DNA from: RGIG5612 sp045546255
GTDB lineage: Bacteria > Bacillota > Clostridia > Lachnospirales > Lachnospiraceae
Length of the DNA: 60,327 nt
Direction of reading: 5' to 3'
Assembly (NCBI GenBank): GCA_045546255.1
Contig: JAZQCK010000020.1
Location: 1-60,327, forward strand
This document shows positions 51,437 to 59,433 of this stretch, piece after piece. A program made the position numbers and the translations under genes. Under the pieces are notes generated by a model, which saw only the letters and a program-made list of their open reading frames with translations, had not been told where the DNA came from and ran no database searches. Position 1 is the first letter of the stretch; every line of letters begins with the position of its first letter.

Positions 51437-54400
51437 CTATTCTTCGTCATATGCATCGTCATCAGCGGCGGTGTCATAATCGTCAACAGTTACTAATCCT
51501 TCATTCGTGAATTCCTGTACGGAGAATCCATGTCTTGCAACGTCTTCTCTGCCCTTCGGGTAGTTGTTATTGGAAAGCATTGCATTGAAGTTGGTCTCAC
51601 CATAGTCAACAGACTCAAGGAGTTTGATCTCTTCGTCGTTCTCATTCAGGACCTTGATATCAAGTGCAAGGGACTGAAGCTCTTTCACTAATACCTTGAA
51701 GGATTCCGGAGTTCCGGCCTTCGGAATGTTTTCGCCCTTAATGATTGCTTCATAGGTCTTAACACGTCCTACCAGGTCGTCAGACTTCACAGTCAGGATC
51801 TCCTGCAGTGTGTAAGAAGCACCATATGCCTCAAGAGCCCAAACCTCCATCTCACCGAAACGCTGTCCACCGAACTGTGCCTTACCACCTAACGGCTGCT
51901 GCGTTACTAAGGAGTATGGTCCGGTCGAACGTGCGTGGATCTTGTCGTCAACTAAGTGATGGAGTTTCAGGTAGTGCATCTGTCCGATCGTTACCGGAGC
52001 ATCAAAGAACTCGCCGGTACGTCCGTCACGAAGCTGCACCTTACCATCACGGCTGATCGGAACGCCCTTCCACTCTGCGCGGTGATCTAAGTGGTTTCCT
52101 AAATATTTAATGATCTCAGGATCTAAGATATCCTCATATTTCTTTTTGAAGTCGCTCCACTCGCCATTGACATAATCATTTGCCATGTCCAGGGTATCCA
52201 TGATGTCATACTCGTTTGCACCATCGAATACCGGAGTTGCAATGTTAAATCCAAGAGCCTTTGCTGCAAGAGAAAGGTGAGTCTCTAAGATCTGTCCGAT
52301 ATTCATACGGCTAGGTACGCCGAGCGGATTCAGCACGATGTCGAGCGGACGTCCATTCGGAAGGAACGGCATATCTTCAATTGGAAGAACGCGGGATACA
52401 ACACCCTTGTTACCATGACGACCTGCCATCTTATCACCGACAGAGATCTTTCTCTTCTGTGCGATATAGACACGTACAGTCTGGTTTACGCCCGGGCTCA
52501 GCTCATCGCCTGCTTCTCTGGTAAATACCTTCGCATCAACAACGATACCATAAGCACCGTGAGGAACTTTCAGGGAGTTATCTCTGAACTCTCTTGCCTT
52601 CTCACCGAAGATTGCACGCAACAGACGCTCTTCCGGAGTCAGTTCCGTTTCTCCCTTCGGAGTGACTTTACCGACCAGGATGTCACCTGCGTGAACTTCA
52701 GCACCAATGCGGATGATTCCGCGCTCATCAAGATCTTTCAGCGCTTCATCACCAACACCCGGAACGTCTCTTGTGATCTCTTCCGGTCCGAGTTTTGTAT
52801 CACGAGCTTCTGTCTCATATCTTTCAATATGGATTGAAGTATAAACATCATCTCTTACGAGGCGCTCGCTGATCAATACAGCATCCTCGTAGTTGTAGCC
52901 TTCCCATGTCATGAATCCGATCAGCGGGTTCTTTCCTAATGCGATCTCGCCGTTGGAAGTGCTTGCACCGTCTGCAATGACCTGGCCAGCTTTGACTTTC
53001 TCGCCTTTTTCAACGATCGGTCTCTGGTTGTAGCAGTTGCTCTGGTTGGATCTGACAAATTTTGCTACTTTATAAGTTTTGTAGATTCCGTCTTTTCCGC
53101 GGATTCCGATCTCATTTGCACTGACATGCTCAACAACACCATCGGTATCTGCGAGAACGCAGACGCCGGAGTCTTTTGCTGTCTTTGCTTCCATTCCTGT
53201 TCCGACAACCGGAGCTTCCGTTGTCAGAAGCGGAACTGCCTGACGCTGCATGTTGGATCCCATCAGCGCACGGTTAGCATCGTCGTTCTCTAAGAACGGG
53301 ATCATGGATGTTGCTGCGGAGAAGACCATCTTCGGAGATACGTCCATCAGATCAACTTCTGTCTTATCGTACTCACTGGTCTCATCCTGGTAACGGCCGG
53401 CAACCGTGTTGCGGACGAAATGTCCTGCTTCATCAAGCTGCTCGTTTGCCTGTGCAACTTTATATTTATCTTCTTCGTCTGCTGTCAGATAAACAACTCT
53501 GTCAGTGACGACCGGATTTTCCGGATCGGTCTTATCGATCACACGATAAGGAGCCTCGATAAATCCATATTTATTGACACGTGCATAACTTGCCAGGGAG
53601 TTGATCAGACCGATGTTCGGACCTTCAGGGGTCTCGATCGGGCACATACGACCATAGTGGGTGTAGTGAACATCTCGAACCTCGAATCCGGCACGGTCTC
53701 TGGAAAGTCCACCAGGTCCCAAAGCGGAAAGACGTCTCTTGTGTGTCAGCTCACCAAGCGGGTTACACTGATCCATGAACTGGGACAGCTGGGAGGATCC
53801 GAAGAACTCTCTGACTGCAGCTGTAACCGGTTTGATATTGATCAATGACTGCGGAGTGATCGTATCAATATCCTGTGTCTGCATTCTTTCATGGACAACT
53901 CTTTCCATACGGGAAAGACCGACACGGTACTGATTCTGAAGGAGCTCTCCGACAGAACGGATACGACGGTTTCCTAAATGGTCGATATCGTCAAAGTTTC
54001 CAAGGCCGGAATCAAGGTTCAGACCATAGGAGATACTTGCGAAGATATCTTCTTTTGTAATATGTTTCGGGATCAGCAGAGGAATGCTCTTTCTGATCGC
54101 TTCTTTAATATCTGCCTTCTTTGTGTTTTCAGAAAGGATCTTTTCCAGAGCCGGATAGTAAACGCGCTCTGTAATACCCAGTTCTTCTTTTTCTTTTTCA
54201 GAAAGGTTGACATATTCCTCGATGTCTACAACAAGGTTGGAAAGAACTTTGACTGCTCTTCCGTCGCCCTGAACCAGTACGCAAGGAACGGCACCATTCT
54301 GAATGCGCTCTGCAAGGTCTTCATCAACAACGGTTCCTGCTTCAGCCAGGATCTCACCTGTTCCGCGATGGATCACATCTTCTGCGAGAGTTGCTCCAAC

Positions 54401-55267
54401 TAAGCGGTTCTTGTAAGCAAGTTTCTTGTTGAATTTATAACGACCGACCTTTGCAAGATCATATCTTCTGTTATCAAAGAACATGGAGTTGATCAGGTTT
54501 TCCGCATTCTCTACCTGAAGCGGCTCACCCGGACGGAGCTTTCTGTAAAGCTCTAAGATACCTTCTTTATAGTTTCTGGAGACATCTTTTTCAAAGCAAG
54601 CAAGGATCTTCGGCTCTTCACCGAACATCTCAAGAATTTCTTCATTTGTTCCTACGCCAAGTGCTCTGATCAGAACAGTGACAGGAACCTTTCTTGCTTT
54701 GTCAGCATGAACGTAATAAACATCGTTTGAGTCCGTCTCATACTCAAACCACGCACCTCTGTTCGGAATTACGTTGCATGCGTAAAGTTCTTTACCTAAT
54801 TTGTCACGGCTTAATGTGAAGTAGATACCAGGGGAACGAACCAACTGGGAAACGATAACACGCTCTGCACCGTTGATTACGAATGTACCGGTCTCTGTCA
54901 TCAGCGGCATATCGCCCATGAAGATCTCATGCTCGCTGATCTCGCCTGTTTCTTTATTATTAAGTCGAACTCTCACTTTTAAAGGAGCAGCGTAAGTAGC
55001 ATCTCGCTCTTTACACTCTTCAATCGTGTACTTGATATCTTCTCTTGCAATCTGGAAGTCAACGAACTCAAGACTTAAGCTCTGGTTGAAGTCCTCGATC
55101 GGAGAGATATCTGAAAAGATTTCTTTCAGACCATCAGTGATAAACCACTGATATGAAGCTTTTTGGATTTCAATAAGATTTGGCATTTCCAGAACTTCTT
55201 CCTGTTTGGAATACTTCATTCTGATTCCCTTGCCATATTTTCCGGGACGGATTCTGTTTTTCTCCAT
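51437..55267 (-). CDS. rpoB: DNA-directed RNA polymerase beta subunit
   Basis: The start is the ATG at 55267 (MEKNRIRPGKYGKGIRMKYS), 7 to 11 bases after AAAGGAGA; the frame open to 55330 is rejected. The 1276-residue subunit has the rifampicin-binding region FGSSQLSQFMDQCNPL followed by THKRRLSALGPGG, with the residues that when altered give resistance (D, H, S) all in wild-type form. The catalytic-centre region MAGRHGNKGVVS and the C-terminal EMEVWALEAYGA clamp segment are present. It ends in an acidic tail and is separated from rpoC by 13 bases. It has its own promoter and a leader of about 150 bases. Confidence 0.99.
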   Translation of the reverse strand: MEKNRIRPGKYGKGIRMKYSKQEEVLEMPNLIEIQKASYQWFITDGLKEIFSDISPIEDFNQSLSLEFVDFQIAREDIKYTIEECKERDATYAAPLKVRVRLNNKETGEISEHEIFMGDMPLMTETGTFVINGAERVIVSQLVRSPGIYFTLSRDKLGKELYACNVIPNRGAWFEYETDSNDVYYVHADKARKVPVTVLIRALGVGTNEEILEMFGEEPKILACFEKDVSRNYKEGILELYRKLRPGEPLQVENAENLINSMFFDNRRYDLAKVGRYKFNKKLAYKNRLVGATLAEDVIHRGTGEILAEAGTVVDEDLAERIQNGAVPCVLVQGDGRAVKVLSNLVVDIEEYVNLSEKEKEELGITERVYYPALEKILSENTKKADIKEAIRKSIPLLIPKHITKEDIFASISYGLNLDSGLGNFDDIDHLGNRRIRSVGELLQNQYRVGLSRMERVVHERMQTQDIDTITPQSLINIKPVTAAVREFFGSSQLSQFMDQCNPLGELTHKRRLSALGPGGLSRDRAGFEVRDVHYTHYGRMCPIETPEGPNIGLINSLASYARVNKYGFIEAPYRVIDKTDPENPVVTDRVVYLTADEEDKYKVAQANEQLDEAGHFVRNTVAGRYQDETSEYDKTEVDLMDVSPKMVFSAATSMIPFLENDDANRALMGSNMQRQAVPLLTTEAPVVGTGMEAKTAKDSGVCVLADTDGVVEHVSANEIGIRGKDGIYKTYKVAKFVRSNQSNCYNQRPIVEKGEKVKAGQVIADGASTSNGEIALGKNPLIGFMTWEGYNYEDAVLISERLVRDDVYTSIHIERYETEARDTKLGPEEITRDVPGVGDEALKDLDERGIIRIGAEVHAGDILVGKVTPKGETELTPEERLLRAIFGEKAREFRDNSLKVPHGAYGIVVDAKVFTREAGDELSPGVNQTVRVYIAQKRKISVGDKMAGRHGNKGVVSRVLPIEDMPFLPNGRPLDIVLNPLGVPSRMNIGQILETHLSLAAKALGFNIATPVFDGANEYDIMDTLDMANDYVNGEWSDFKKKYEDILDPEIIKYLGNHLDHRAEWKGVPISRDGKVQLRDGRTGEFFDAPVTIGQMHYLKLHHLVDDKIHARSTGPYSLVTQQPLGGKAQFGGQRFGEMEVWALEAYGASYTLQEILTVKSDDLVGRVKTYEAIIKGENIPKAGTPESFKVLVKELQSLALDIKVLNENDEEIKLLESVDYGETNFNAMLSNNNYPKGREDVARHGFSVQEFTNEGLVTVDDYDTAADDDAYDEE

Positions 55268-55418
55268 TAAATCGCTTTCTCCTTTGTTCCTTGGGTTAAC
55301 TTGCAGCCTGGCCTCAAATCCCGTAAACACCTTATTTTACAGGGTTTTTCTGGCCCTTCACACCTTGCGGATTTCGATTTTTTGCGCGCACAAAAAACCA
55401 CTTCTCCACAGTAGTGCA
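55268..55418 (-). other. rpoB leader
   Basis: This 5' untranslated region has no gene. On the minus strand it contains a possible hairpin, TTTTTTGTGCGCGCAAAAAA (the palindrome is centred near 55386), and the ribosome site near 55275. I do not recognise a known leader motif in it; the strand shows no T-run terminator. Confidence 0.6.
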
Positions 55419-55424
55419 ACGTAT

Positions 55425-55453
55425 AGTATACGTCAAGGGACCTTGGGAGTCAA
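55425..55453 (-). promoter_or_regulatory. rpoBC promoter
   Basis: On the minus strand TTGACT (55453-55448) and TATACT (55430-55425) are separated by exactly 17 bases. It lies downstream of the rplL terminator, so rpoBC and the following carrier-MBOAT-SGNH cassette should have their own transcript start near 55418. Confidence 0.9.
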
Positions 55454-55474
55454 CAATTATTTTTATTATTTTTC

Positions 55475-55660
55475 AGCCGGCCTAGAATAGCCTGCACACT
55501 TTGCTCCATGCGAAAGATTCTAAGTTCGCTGCACGTCTGATGGACAACTCCGGTCTGCGGTGCGTACAAGTAGCGCTCCTCGACCTGCGTATCAGCCGCA
55601 CAGCTTACTAAGAACTTTCGCAGGGTGGATCAAAGTCGCGCAGTTCTATTCTCTCCGGCT
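55475..55660 (-). ncRNA. structured RNA element between rplL and rpoB, unidentified
   Basis: On the minus strand the 186 bases fold into one long imperfect helix. The stems are AGCCGG with CCGGCT, AGAATAG with CTATTCT, CTGCGC with GTGCAG, ACTTTG with CAAAGT, TGCGAAAG with CTTTCGCA, and CTGTGCGGCTGAT with ATCAGACGTGCAG. Several pairs are G-U on the minus strand but A-C mismatches on the plus strand, which points to the minus strand as the RNA. A weaker zone at about 47-57 and 136-144 from its 5' end is like the central bubble of 6S RNA, whose length is similar, but I cannot confirm that family. It has no promoter of its own, so it may come from read-through past the rplL terminator, for example as an RNase III site. 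Confidence 0.5.
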
Positions 55661-55699
55661 GAAAAAAACAAAAAAACGGTTGGGAGAATCTCCCAACCG
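55661..55699 (-). terminator. rho-independent terminator of rplJL
   Basis: On the minus strand CGGTTGGGAGA and TCTCCCAACCG (55677-55699 on the plus strand) form a perfect 11-base-pair stem followed by a T-rich run TTTTTTTGTTTTTTT. It lies 30 bases after the rplL stop codon. Confidence 0.95.
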
Positions 55700-55730
55700 C
55701 TTGATGTCTGTTAAAGAATTGTCGCAATAC

Positions 55731-56108
55731 TTATTTAGCAGTACCTTTAGCGCCTTCTTCTTCCAGTTTTGCAATAAGATCGTCAGCCTCTGCCTTAGAG
55801 ATACCCTCTTTGATGATAGACGGAGCTTTGTCAACGAGTTCTTTTGCTTCTTTAAGTCCAAGACCTGTGTAGTCACGAACGATTTTGATGACTTTAACTT
55901 TGTTCGGGCCGATCTCTGTCAGCTCAACATCGAACTCAGTCTTCTCTTCTGCTGCTGCGCCAGCATCGCCAGCTGCTGCTGCAACGACTACGCCTGCTGC
56001 TGCAGATACGCCAAACTCTTCTTCACATGCTTTTACTAAATCATTTAATTCTAATACGGACAGCTCTTTGATCGCTGCGATGAATTCTTCAGTTGTCATT
56101 TTTGCCAT
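55731..56108 (-). CDS. rplL: 50S ribosomal protein L7/L12
   Basis: This 125-residue protein has the L7/L12 N-terminal dimerisation helix (EFIAAIKELSVLELNDLV), an Ala-rich hinge (residues 35-55) and the C-terminal factor-binding domain with KVKVIKIVRDYTGLGLKEAKE. Four copies on the L10 stalk recruit translation GTPases. AAAGGAG lies before the ATG at 56108. It follows rplJ in the same operon, 62 bases after the rplJ stop, and ends in a terminator. Confidence 0.99.
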   Translation of the reverse strand: MAKMTTEEFIAAIKELSVLELNDLVKACEEEFGVSAAAGVVVAAAAGDAGAAAEEKTEFDVELTEIGPNKVKVIKIVRDYTGLGLKEAKELVDKAPSIIKEGISKAEADDLIAKLEEEGAKGTAK

Positions 56109-56170
56109 TTTTAAATCTCCTTTAAAATATCGGTTCTTTCAATAGAACTACTTCATTTGTTTCTACAAAA

Positions 56171-56782
56171 TTACTCAGCAGTTTCTTCAGCCGGTGCCTC
56201 AGCTGCCGGAGCTTCCTCGGAAGGTGCTTCCGCTTCAGCCGGTGCTGCTTCTTCTGCTGCCGGAGCCTCTTCTGCAGGTGCCTCTGCCTCTGCCGGTGCT
56301 CCGCCATTTTCTGCGATCTGGTTCAGAACTCTTGCCAGGTTGGTGATCGGTGACTTCATGCTGCCGAGCAATCTGGAGAGAAGTTCTTCTCTTGAAGGAA
56401 CGTTAGCGATAGCAACGATTCCTGCAGCATCATAATACTCGCCTTCAACGACGCCGGCTTTCATTTCAAGTGCCGGAGCATCTTTCATGAACTTGTTGAT
56501 GATGCTTGCAGCTGTTGTTGCGTCTTCTTTGGAGATCGCAATTGCTGTAGGTCCTTCCAGATGTGGTGCCAATGTCTCAAACGGAGTGTCTTTTACAGCG
56601 AAATTGATCATGGAGTTCTTGTATACTTTGTAAACAACTCCGGCTTCTCTTAACTGTTTACGAAGACGAGTATCTTCATCAACAGTCAGTCCGCGGTAGT
56701 CTACAAGAACTGCAGATGCTGCGCCGTCAAGATGTGCCGCAATTTCCTGGACAATCGGCTGTTTCTGTTCAACTTTTGCCAT
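56171..56782 (-). CDS. rplJ: 50S ribosomal protein L10 with Ala/Glu/Pro-rich tail
   Basis: This 203-residue protein starts at the ATG at 56782 after AAGGAGG. The N-terminal 165 residues are standard L10 (VDYRGLTVDEDTRLRKQLREAG near residue 28), which anchors L7/L12 to the 23S rRNA. The extra 40 residues at the end are low-complexity repeats of EAPAEE and EEAPAA type, so it is longer than the usual 165-175. It lies behind an L10 leader with attenuator and its own promoter. Confidence 0.98.
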   Translation of the reverse strand: MAKVEQKQPIVQEIAAHLDGAASAVLVDYRGLTVDEDTRLRKQLREAGVVYKVYKNSMINFAVKDTPFETLAPHLEGPTAIAISKEDATTAASIINKFMKDAPALEMKAGVVEGEYYDAAGIVAIANVPSREELLSRLLGSMKSPITNLARVLNQIAENGGAPAEAEAPAEEAPAAEEAAPAEAEAPSEEAPAAEAPAEETAE

Positions 56783-56830
56783 TTTCTTCCTCCTTATAAA
56801 TTCTTTTTGCCGATAATAAGGAATCAGGTT

Positions 56831-56940
56831 TAAATAAAATCCCTCTCTGCACGAAAACAGAGAGGGAGCAGTAAACTCTTATTATCCTCGGCAGGTTGAT
56901 CTACGTTACGCTTATTCAAGCACCTGCTGTCTTCGGCAAT
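56831..56940 (-). promoter_or_regulatory. ribosomal protein L10 leader with attenuator
   Basis: On the minus strand the transcript opens with TTGCCGAAGACAGCAGGTG and later CAACCTGCCGAGG, the paired segments of the L10 leader that binds the L10(L12)4 complex. It ends in the hairpin CCCTCTCTG with CAGAGAGGG (56841-56866 on plus) followed by ATTTTATTT, a terminator-like structure. In Firmicutes this leader is known to reduce rplJL expression when free L10 is in excess. Confidence 0.93.
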
Positions 56941-56945
56941 TTATT

Positions 56946-56974
56946 TATTTAACATAATATCCTGATTATGTCAA
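56946..56974 (-). promoter_or_regulatory. rplJL promoter
   Basis: On the minus strand TTGACA (56974-56969, perfect -35) and TAAATA (56951-56946) are 17 bases apart. The predicted start near 56939 coincides with the 5' end of the L10 leader. Confidence 0.85.
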
Positions 56975-57008
56975 ATAACATATTTAATTTTTTTGGTTCC
57001 TGAGATGA

Positions 57009-57704
57009 TTAGTTCGTCAATTTTGCAACGTTGATCTTGATTCCAGGTCCCATTGTGGAAGCTACGGTCAGGGTCTTGATGTAAGTTCCCTTAAGAGCTG
57101 CCGGTCTTGCTTTGATGATTGCATCCATAAGAGCTTTGAAGTTCTCTTCCAGTTTTGCAGTATCAAAGGAAACTTTTCCGACCGGTACATGGACGATGTT
57201 TGCTTTGTCCAGTCTGTACTCAATTTTACCAGCTTTGATTTCTTTGACTGCTTTTGCAACATCCATTGTTACTGTTCCGGCTTTCGGGTTCGGCATTAAG
57301 CCTTTCGGTCCTAAGATCTTACCAAGACGTCCGACAACACCCATCATATCCGGTGTAGCAACAACAACATCATACTCGAACCAGTTTTCATTCTGGATCT
57401 TCGGAATCAGTTCCTCAGCTCCTACGAAATCAGCGCCTGCTTCCTGAGCTTCTTTTTCTTTTTCGCCTTTTGCGAATACCAGGACACGAACATCTTTACC
57501 TGTTCCGTTCGGGAGAACAACGGCTCCACGGATCTGCTGGTCAGCATGACGTCCGTCGCATCCTGTTCTGATGTGAACTTCTACTGTCTCGTCGAATTTT
57601 GCATGTGCACATTCTTTTACGAGTTCCAGTGCTTCTGTCACATCGTAGAGATTCATGCGGTCAACTTTAGCGTTAGCCTCTACTGTCTTTTTTCCACGTT
57701 TCAT
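57009..57704 (-). CDS. rplA: 50S ribosomal protein L1
   Basis: This 231-residue protein has normal L1 length and motifs: HIRTGCDGRHADQQIRGAVVLPNGTGK near residue 45 and GPKGLMPNPKAGTV near residue 130, the rRNA-contacting loop. L1 forms the mobile stalk at the E site and in many bacteria represses its own operon. GGAGG lies 9 bases before the ATG. The 110-base gap to rplK contains three short palindromes (see the separate entry). Confidence 0.99.
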   Translation of the reverse strand: MKRGKKTVEANAKVDRMNLYDVTEALELVKECAHAKFDETVEVHIRTGCDGRHADQQIRGAVVLPNGTGKDVRVLVFAKGEKEKEAQEAGADFVGAEELIPKIQNENWFEYDVVVATPDMMGVVGRLGKILGPKGLMPNPKAGTVTMDVAKAVKEIKAGKIEYRLDKANIVHVPVGKVSFDTAKLEENFKALMDAIIKARPAALKGTYIKTLTVASTMGPGIKINVAKLTN

Positions 57705-57730
57705 AATGAATTACCTCCTGTGGTTATTCG

Positions 57731-57808
57731 GGGGAAACGTCCCCTCCCACGTTCATGATGCGTTTAAAAACGCAGTTTCTTGTATCAAAACATACAGCTG
57801 TATGTTTT
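57731..57808 (-). repeat. three short palindromes in the rplK-rplA gap
   Basis: Between rplK and rplA, the transcript can form AAAACATACAGCTGTATGTTTT (perfect, 57787-57808), TGCGTTT with AAACGCA (57759-57774) and GGGG with CCCC (57731-57744). They could be processing sites or an L1-binding leader. The short T-run after the first is too small to be a strong terminator. Confidence 0.6.
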
Positions 57809-57815
57809 TAACGGA

Positions 57816-58241
57816 TTAGTCTTCTACAACAACACCCATGGAACGGCAGGTTCCTTCGATCATGCTCATAGCGGTCTCAAGAGTTGCTGCGTTGAGATCC
57901 GGCATCTTTGTCTCAGCGATCTGCTGAATATCTGCCTTAGAGATTGTTGCAACTTTCTTTCTGTTCGGCTCGCCGGAACCAGACTCAATCTTGCATGCTT
58001 TCTTGATCAGAACAGCTGCCGGAGGAGTCTTTGTGATGAAAGTAAAGCTTCTGTCAGCATAAACTGTGATAACGACCGGAATGATCATTCCCATCTGATC
58101 AGCAGTTCTTGCGTTGAATTCTTTTGTGAACTGTACAATGTTAACACCATACTGTCCAAGTGCCGGTCCTACCGGAGGTGCAGGGCTTGCTTTTCCTGCT
58201 TCTATCTGTAATTTGATATATCCTTCAATTTTCTTTGCCAT
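57816..58241 (-). CDS. rplK: 50S ribosomal protein L11
   Basis: This 141-residue protein has the family length. The N-terminal PASPAPPVGPALGQYGVNI-like segment is seen here as GKASPAPPVGPALGQYG (residues 15-31), the thiostrepton-binding proline region; TPPAAVLIKKACKI and the ending GTCRSMGVVVE are typical. It binds the GTPase centre of 23S rRNA. GGAG lies before the ATG. It is read with nusG, 15 bases upstream. Confidence 0.99.
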   Translation of the reverse strand: MAKKIEGYIKLQIEAGKASPAPPVGPALGQYGVNIVQFTKEFNARTADQMGMIIPVVITVYADRSFTFITKTPPAAVLIKKACKIESGSGEPNRKKVATISKADIQQIAETKMPDLNAATLETAMSMIEGTCRSMGVVVED

Positions 58242-58256
58242 GACTTTAGTCTCCCT

Positions 58257-58775
58257 TTACATTTTCTTGATATCCATAAAGCTTATATCTACAGGTGTTT
58301 CTCTGCCGAACATATCAACATTGATCGTTACGGTCTGTTTACTTTCGTTTACACCGATCACCTTGCCAACTGTGCCTTCCCAGACACCTGCAATTGCAGT
58401 AACCAGATCACCGACTTCGTAAGAAACAACTACCTGCTCGCCTTCAGACATCAGCGGTTTGATTTCTTCTTCCGTAAGCGGAACCGGCTTTGATCCAGGT
58501 CCTACGAATCCGGTCACGCCTCTGGTGTTACGAACCACATACCATGTGTTGTCGTTCATTACCATATTAATAAGGACATATCCCGGGAAGCGCTTTTTCT
58601 GGATCTGTTTGCGAACGCCGTTTTTAATTTCAACAACATCCTGCATCGGAACAGTGACTTCCAAGATCTGATCCTGAAGCTTTCTGTTCTCAATGGTTTT
58701 TTCAATGTTGGCTTTTACCTTATTCTCATAACCAGAATAGGTATGCACAACATACCAATTAGCTCCTTCTGCCAT
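58257..58775 (-). CDS. nusG: transcription termination/antitermination factor NusG
   Basis: This 172-residue protein has the NGN domain (WYVVHTYSGYENKVKANIE at the start, FPGYVLINMVMND near residue 63) and the C-terminal KOW domain (VVVSYEVGDLVTAIAGVWEG near residue 112). It couples transcription to translation and Rho, and in Firmicutes also promotes pausing. A GGAG site lies before the ATG at 58775. It sits between secE and rplK. Confidence 0.99.
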   Translation of the reverse strand: MAEGANWYVVHTYSGYENKVKANIEKTIENRKLQDQILEVTVPMQDVVEIKNGVRKQIQKKRFPGYVLINMVMNDNTWYVVRNTRGVTGFVGPGSKPVPLTEEEIKPLMSEGEQVVVSYEVGDLVTAIAGVWEGTVGKVIGVNESKQTVTINVDMFGRETPVDISFMDIKKM

Positions 58776-58786
58776 ATAGTACTCCT

Positions 58787-58987
58787 CTATGCAATCAGAC
58801 CAATCAGAGCCTGGATTCCTGTATCTAATAATCTGATCAGGACACCTAAAATGATCGTCACAACAATAATAAGCAGAGTCTGCTTTGCAACGTCTTTTTT
58901 ATCAGGCCAGATGATCTTTTTGAACTCGATCTTGAGATTCTTAAAAAAGCTTCCTTTTTCTTTTTTCTCAACTGTATTCTCAGCCAT
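58787..58987 (-). CDS. secE: preprotein translocase subunit SecE
   Basis: This 66-residue single-helix SecE is of the short Gram-positive type: KGSFFKNLKIEFKKIIWPDKKDV (amphipathic, residues 10-32, kept here in two parts, with IIWPDKKDV the conserved motif) then a membrane helix LLIIVVTIILGVLI. It stabilises SecY in the translocon. An AAGGAG lies 14 bases before the ATG, inside the end of the rpmG frame. Confidence 0.98.
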   Translation of the reverse strand: MAENTVEKKEKGSFFKNLKIEFKKIIWPDKKDVAKQTLLIIVVTIILGVLIRLLDTGIQALIGLIA

Positions 58988-58991
58988 AACG

Positions 58992-59142
58992 ATTACTTCG
59001 TCTCCTTGTGCATCGTATGCTTTCTGCAGAATTTACAATATTTCATAGTCTCCATACGATCCGGATGGTTTTTCTTTTCCTTTGTCGTATCGTAGTTTCT
59101 CTGCTTGCACTCTGTGCATGCTAACGTGATCTTCGTTCTCAT
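58992..59142 (-). pseudogene. rpmG: rpmG (50S ribosomal protein L33) with an apparent one-base frameshift
   Basis: The start ATG at 59142 gives MRTKITLACTECKQRNYDT, a zinc-type L33 N-terminus with CxxC. The frame breaks at a run of four T on the plus strand at 59040-59043 (four A on the minus strand): translation continues as METMKIL and stops at 59032 after 36 residues. Removing one base restores KYCKFCRKHTMHKETK with the second CxxC and a stop at 58992, a normal 49-residue L33. This could be a sequencing error in a homopolymer, a true pseudogene if another L33 exists, or programmed frameshifting, and the sequence alone cannot tell. The gene starts the secE-nusG-rplKA operon. Confidence 0.85.
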
Positions 59143-59338
59143 AGTGTTTTCTCCTTGAATTCATCCAACTCACTCAAATCGCCTCGCGGTGAAAACTTAA
59201 GCTCGCTTCGCTCGCTGTCCGTTTTCGCCTAATGAATCGTCATTCAAAAGCATATCTGCATGTAAACATGCGTATGCTTTTTCATGCCGTCTCGCTCGGC
59301 TCATTTTCGCACAAAAAAAAGGGTTCTTTCCCTTGTGC
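59143..59338 (-). other. rpmG operon leader with 5' hairpin
   Basis: The 195-base leader has no gene. The transcript begins with a hairpin GCACAAGGG...CCCTTTTTTTTGTGC (59309-59338), then a second, AGCATA(C)GCATG with CATGCAGATATGCT (near 59240-59280), and several GCGAGC repeats. I see no known riboswitch or protein leader. The T-run after the first hairpin is too close to the start for normal termination. Confidence 0.6.
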
Positions 59339-59344
59339 TCGACT

Positions 59345-59373
59345 AATATAGCACGAACAAGTCCTTCCGTCAA
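59345..59373 (-). promoter_or_regulatory. promoter of the rpmG-secE-nusG-rplKA operon
   Basis: On the minus strand TTGACG (59373-59368) and TATATT (59350-59345) are separated by exactly 17 bases. The start would be near 59338, where the 5' hairpin begins. Confidence 0.9.
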
Positions 59374-59389
59374 CCAAAAAATCGGATTA

Positions 59390-59423
59390 TTTTTAAAAAC
59401 CGCCGGCCTGAAAAGCCGGCGGC
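59390..59423 (-). terminator. rho-independent terminator of galE
   Basis: GCCGCCGGC and GCCGGCGG (59400-59407 with 59415-59422 on plus) form a GC-rich stem with a TTTTCAG-type loop, followed on the minus strand by TTTTTAAAAATAA. It lies 11 bases after the galE stop. Confidence 0.93.
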
Positions 59424-59433
59424 AATACTCTTC

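Noticed and set aside
51437..55267. Possible rifampicin-resistance change in rpoB (Cys in SQFMDQC)
   Set aside because: Cys lies at the position of Asn518 in Escherichia coli numbering, which varies in Firmicutes. The main resistance positions (Asp516, His526, Ser531 equivalents) are wild type.
55475..55660. Element considered as a transposon-derived MITE
   Set aside because: The ends are not flanked by a target-site duplication, the pairing is strand-biased (G-U pairs on one strand) and runs through the whole length, unlike a short terminal inverted repeat.
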